NCBI GenBank assembly: GCA_964468755.1 | Contig: CAYXWH010000005.1 | Span: 1-52,367, forward strand | Length of the DNA stretch: 52,367 nt | Reading direction: 5' to 3' | Origin: CAYXWH01 sp964468755 | GTDB lineage: Bacteria > Chloroflexota > Dehalococcoidia > Dehalococcoidales > RBG-16-60-22 | Position numbers and translations under genes: made by a program | The notes under the pieces: model-generated | Told to the model about the DNA's origin: nothing | Seen by the model: only the letters and a program-made list of their open reading frames with translations | Database searches by the model: none | In this document: positions 50,297-52,367 of the stretch, piece after piece | Position numbering within the stretch: position 1 is the stretch's first letter | How the letters are laid out: each line of letters opens with the position of its first letter

Positions 50297-50359
50297 GAAA
50301 AAAAAGAAAACTAGCCATCGATTGATTAGCTCGCGTTCAACCGGGGAACGCAGTAGCTA
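50297..50359 (-). other. Structured secE-nusG gap: hairpins and T-tract
   Basis: On the minus strand a hairpin with GCGTTC/GAACGC stem (50351-50333), extended by AGCTA/TAGCT, is followed by a weaker imperfect stem (50329-50311) and then TTTTCTTTTTTTT (50310-50298). This could be an internal terminator or attenuator that lowers transcription into nusG, or only a spacer. Confidence 0.35.
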
Positions 50360-50360
50360 T

Positions 50361-50579
50361 TCATTGCCCCAGCATAACCTCATCGACCAGGGTAGTAAAG
50401 CCATAATCCAGTGCTCCCAGGATTATACCTACGGCAAGGGCGACAACCAGCACCAGAACGGTTAAGTAGGCGGCTTCACGCCTGGTGAGCCAGACAACTT
50501 TCTTTAATTCATTAATAATCTCACCGATATACCGAAAAAGCCTTATACCGCCTCTTTTGGTAGCCGCCTGGTGTGTCAT
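50361..50579 (-). CDS. secE: Preprotein translocase subunit SecE
   Basis: A 72-residue subunit of the SecYEG channel. It has the SecE core EIINELKKVVWLTRREAAYL (amphipathic helix) followed by one membrane helix (TVLVLVVALAVGIILGALDY) and a short outer end. ATG at 50579 is preferred; the ATG at 50597 would leave its ribosome site directly against the start. Position between rpmG and nusG supports the call. Confidence 0.93.
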   Translation of the reverse strand: MTHQAATKRGGIRLFRYIGEIINELKKVVWLTRREAAYLTVLVLVVALAVGIILGALDYGFTTLVDEVMLGQ

Positions 50580-50614
50580 TGACGAAACCCCGCACATCCT
50601 TTAGGAGCGTGGTG

Positions 50615-50782
50615 CTACTTTGCCTCACGATGCAGTGTATGAACACGGCAACGGGGACAATACTTCTTTAGCTCCAGTCTCTGGGTGTCATTCCTTCTGT
50701 TTTTACTGGTTGTATAGGTCCTTTCCTTGCACTCGCTACAGGCAAGGTAAATGATTCCTCTTGCTTCCGCTTTCCTAGCCAT
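50615..50782 (-). CDS. rpmG: Ribosomal protein L33
   Basis: A 55-residue protein, starting MARKAEARGIIYLACSEC and containing TYTTSKNRRNDTQRLELKKY. Four cysteines (CSEC and CPRC) form the zinc ribbon of the zinc-binding L33 version. It lies three bases after tuf and 35 before secE, the usual place of rpmG in this cluster. Confidence 0.93.
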   Translation of the reverse strand: MARKAEARGIIYLACSECKERTYTTSKNRRNDTQRLELKKYCPRCRVHTLHREAK

Positions 50783-50785
50783 AAT

Positions 50786-51991
50786 TTACTCTATAATCTT
50801 GGTAACGGTGCCGGCACCTACCGTTCTCCCTCCCTCACGGATGGCAAAGCGTAAACCTTGCTCCAGGGCTACCGGGTAGAGAAGCTTGATCTTCATGTTA
50901 ACGTTATCACCGGGCATGACCATCTCCATACCTTGCGGGAGCTCGATGGAGCCGGTGACATCAGTGGTCCTGATATAGAACTGTGGTTTGTAACCGTTGA
51001 AGAACGGGGTATGCCTTCCGCCCTCTTCCTTGGTCAGGACATACACGTTAGCTTCAGCCTGGGTATGCGGTTTGATGGTACCCGGTGCCGCCAGTACCTG
51101 ACCTCGCTCGAGGTCCTCCCGTTCCACGCCACGGAGGAGACAGCCGACGGCGTCTCCGGCTTCGGCATAATCAAGCGTCTTGTGAAACATCTCAAGACCG
51201 GTCACCACCACCTTGCGCGGCTCATGGTGCAAGCCCACTATCTCAACCTCGTCTCCGGACTTGAGTGAGCCTCGCTCGACTCTACCGGTAGGCACGGTAC
51301 CACGGCCCTTGATGCTGAACACGTCTTCTACCGGCATCAGGAACGGCTGGTCCTTGGGGCGCACCGGCAGCGGGATATAGTCATCGACGGCGTCCATCAG
51401 TTTCAAAATAGAACCGCACCACGGGCATTCCGGCTTGCCACAGCCGCATTCCAGTGCTTTCAAAGCGCTCACCCGTACTACCGGTATCTCGTCGCCAGGG
51501 AACTCGTATTTGTTGAGCAGGTCTCTTACTTCTACTTCTACCAGCTCCAGAAGTTCCTCGTCGTCCATCATGTCAACTTTGTTGAGGGCGACGACGATAC
51601 TGGGGACCTGTACCTGGCGCGCCAGCAGGATATGCTCTCTGGTTTGAGGCATCGGCCCATCAGGAGCACTCACCACCAGTATGGTTCCATCCATCTGGGC
51701 GGCGCCGGTAATCATGTTCTTAATATAGTCGGCATGCCCCGGACAATCGACGTGAGCATAATGCCGCTTTGCTGTCTCATATTCGATGTGGGCGATGGCA
51801 ATAGTCAAACCACGCGCCTTTTCCTCTGGCGCATTGTCAATGCTGTCAAAAGTGCGATATGACGTGCTGCCAAGCGCCTTCGATAACGTCATGGTTATCG
51901 CCGAAGTAAGTGTGGTTTTCCCGTGGTCAACATGACCGATGGTGCCCACATTAACATGTGGTTTGGTGCGATCAAATTTCTGTTTAGCCAT
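50786..51991 (-). CDS. tuf: Elongation factor Tu
   Basis: A 401-residue GTPase that delivers aminoacyl-tRNA to the ribosome. G1 GHVDHGKTTLTSAI lies near residue 18, switch I near 55 (EEKARGLTIAIAHIEYE), G3 DCPGHADYIKNM near 80 and G4 VALNKVDMMDDEE near 133, with domains 2 and 3 complete (GRGTVPTGRVERG; GDNVNMKIKLLYPVAL). Two differences: GLTIAIAHIEYE in place of the usual GITI..AHVEYE, and a Cys-rich loop ECGCGKPECPWCG near residue 180 where most EF-Tu have a short acidic loop. Gene order tRNA-Tyr, tRNA-Thr, tuf, rpmG supports the call. Confidence 0.98.
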   Translation of the reverse strand: MAKQKFDRTKPHVNVGTIGHVDHGKTTLTSAITMTLSKALGSTSYRTFDSIDNAPEEKARGLTIAIAHIEYETAKRHYAHVDCPGHADYIKNMITGAAQMDGTILVVSAPDGPMPQTREHILLARQVQVPSIVVALNKVDMMDDEELLELVEVEVRDLLNKYEFPGDEIPVVRVSALKALECGCGKPECPWCGSILKLMDAVDDYIPLPVRPKDQPFLMPVEDVFSIKGRGTVPTGRVERGSLKSGDEVEIVGLHHEPRKVVVTGLEMFHKTLDYAEAGDAVGCLLRGVEREDLERGQVLAAPGTIKPHTQAEANVYVLTKEEGGRHTPFFNGYKPQFYIRTTDVTGSIELPQGMEMVMPGDNVNMKIKLLYPVALEQGLRFAIREGGRTVGAGTVTKIIE

Positions 51992-52023
51992 TTCAACCTC
52001 CGTTTATTGCATGCCCACAACCA

Positions 52024-52083
52024 GAGCCGAACCGGTATATTCCTGTTCTCCCAGGGAACAACTCAACCGGCTCTCTTCTGACC
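52024..52083 (-). promoter_or_regulatory. Possible hairpin in the tuf leader
   Basis: GAGCCG and CGGCTC (ends of the segment) can pair around an inner TGTTC/GAACA stem at 52044-52060. It may stabilise or regulate the tuf mRNA; no known motif is matched. Confidence 0.25.
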
Positions 52084-52098
52084 GTGCCTCCTATCGAT

Positions 52099-52127
52099 AA
52101 CATACTATCATATCACAACGCTTTCAA
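52099..52127 (-). promoter_or_regulatory. Candidate promoter of tuf
   Basis: On the minus strand TTGAAA (52127-52122), a 17-bp spacer and TATGTT (52104-52099) lie about 108 bp before the tuf ATG and downstream of tRNA-Thr. The tRNA genes may add read-through. Confidence 0.4.
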
Positions 52128-52176
52128 GCAATGCAATATTAGCGCCCATCCTGCTTAAACGGGGATAAACTCCAAA

Positions 52177-52248
52177 AGCCGCAGAGTGGAATCGAACCAC
52201 CAACCTCACCCTTACCAAGGGTGTGCTCTACCATTGAGCTACTGCGGC
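52177..52248 (-). tRNA. tRNA-Thr (anticodon GGT)
   Basis: A complete 72-base cloverleaf on the minus strand: acceptor GCCGCAG/CTGCGGC, D-arm GCTC/GAGC, anticodon stem CACCC/GGGTG with loop TTGGTAA (anticodon GGT), T-arm GGTGG TTCGATT CCACT, discriminator T. The terminal CCA is not encoded. Confidence 0.95.
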
Positions 52249-52314
52249 GTGAAGGTAACACTCTCCGAAATGTTACTTATATCTCTACCGACTCGGAATC
52301 ATTCTAATTTCAGG

Positions 52315-52367
52315 TGGTGGAGGGGGCAGGATTCGAACCTGCGTAGCCCTTAGGGCGGCAGATTTAC
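52315..52367 (-). tRNA. tRNA-Tyr (anticodon GTA), 3' part cut by window edge
   Basis: The minus strand from the edge begins with GTAAATCTGCCG, that is the anticodon GTA and the 3' side of its arm. A long variable arm (class II tRNA) follows, then the T-arm GCAGG TTCGAAT CCTGC, acceptor CCCCTCC, discriminator A and an encoded CCA. The 5' half lies beyond the window. Confidence 0.85.

Noticed and set aside
1..52367. CRISPR arrays, rRNA genes, insertion sequences, known defence systems
   Set aside because: No regular repeats with spacers, no rRNA sequence, no transposase and no recognised defence gene were seen on either strand.

Overview
The window looks like a chromosomal segment of a non-model bacterium, most likely a Dehalococcoidia-type member of the Chloroflexota. 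This is inferred from gene content, not measured. Pointers are a UPF0182 membrane protein, a SpoIIM/DUF95 protein, a DUF763-like fragment, an HTH_45-type winged-helix protein, a bacterial GH3 enzyme, EtfAB, a type IV pilus cluster without a secretin, a cysteine-rich insertion in EF-Tu and frequent TTG/GTG starts. Coding is dense on both strands. No phage, insertion sequence, rRNA or CRISPR array was seen.

Layout. 1-11 kb: glycyl-tRNA synthetase (cut by the left edge) behind a DUF1648-like membrane protein; a molybdopterin oxidoreductase-fold lipoprotein, a DUF763-like fragment and an FmdB zinc ribbon; exonuclease III, two HAD phosphatases, a DUF72 protein, a SpoU-type RNA methyltransferase, a dodecin, a DRG/TGS GTPase with uvrC, and an orphan TOBE domain. 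11-17.9 kb: a signalling block, all on the minus strand: a LuxR-type regulator with a degenerate receiver, a 1003-residue membrane GAF-GAF-GGDEF-HD-GYP protein, a GH3 enzyme and two small DNA-binding-type proteins. Three direct repeats (CTAAAGTA) abut the promoter of the GGDEF/HD-GYP gene. 17.9-27.4 kb: type IV pilus genes: prepilin peptidase, major pilin on the opposite strand, and the run pilB-pilC-pilV-pilW-pilX-pilO-pilM(N)-pilT. 27.6-44.6 kb: UPF0182 protein, MFS transporter, Xer recombinase with pcm and spoIIM, an EF-G paralogue, a NEW3-domain/ABC-2 exporter operon, etfBA, prfA-prmC, and small membrane proteins. 44.8-52.4 kb: ComM/YifB ATPase, a lipoprotein, then the translation cluster read leftwards: tRNA-Tyr, tRNA-Thr, tuf, rpmG, secE, nusG, rplK, rplA, rplJ, rplL.

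How the parts fit. The pilus genes form a nearly complete machine (motor PilB, retraction motor PilT, platform PilC, alignment proteins PilM-N/O, pilin, minor pilins, peptidase), and the neighbouring cyclic-di-GMP protein and LuxR regulator could plausibly control it. The right end keeps the ancient tRNA-tuf-secE-nusG-rplKAJL order, with a recognisable L10 leader attenuator ahead of rplJL. rpoB does not follow rplL here.

Nothing in the window is clearly a new defence or mobile system. The most unusual items are the operator-like direct repeats, the approximately 50-residue Ala/Lys/Pro-rich N-terminal extension of L7/L12, the acidic-pocket-free receiver, the PilM-PilN fusion with a Glu/Gly tail, and the orphan TOBE and DUF763-tail genes.
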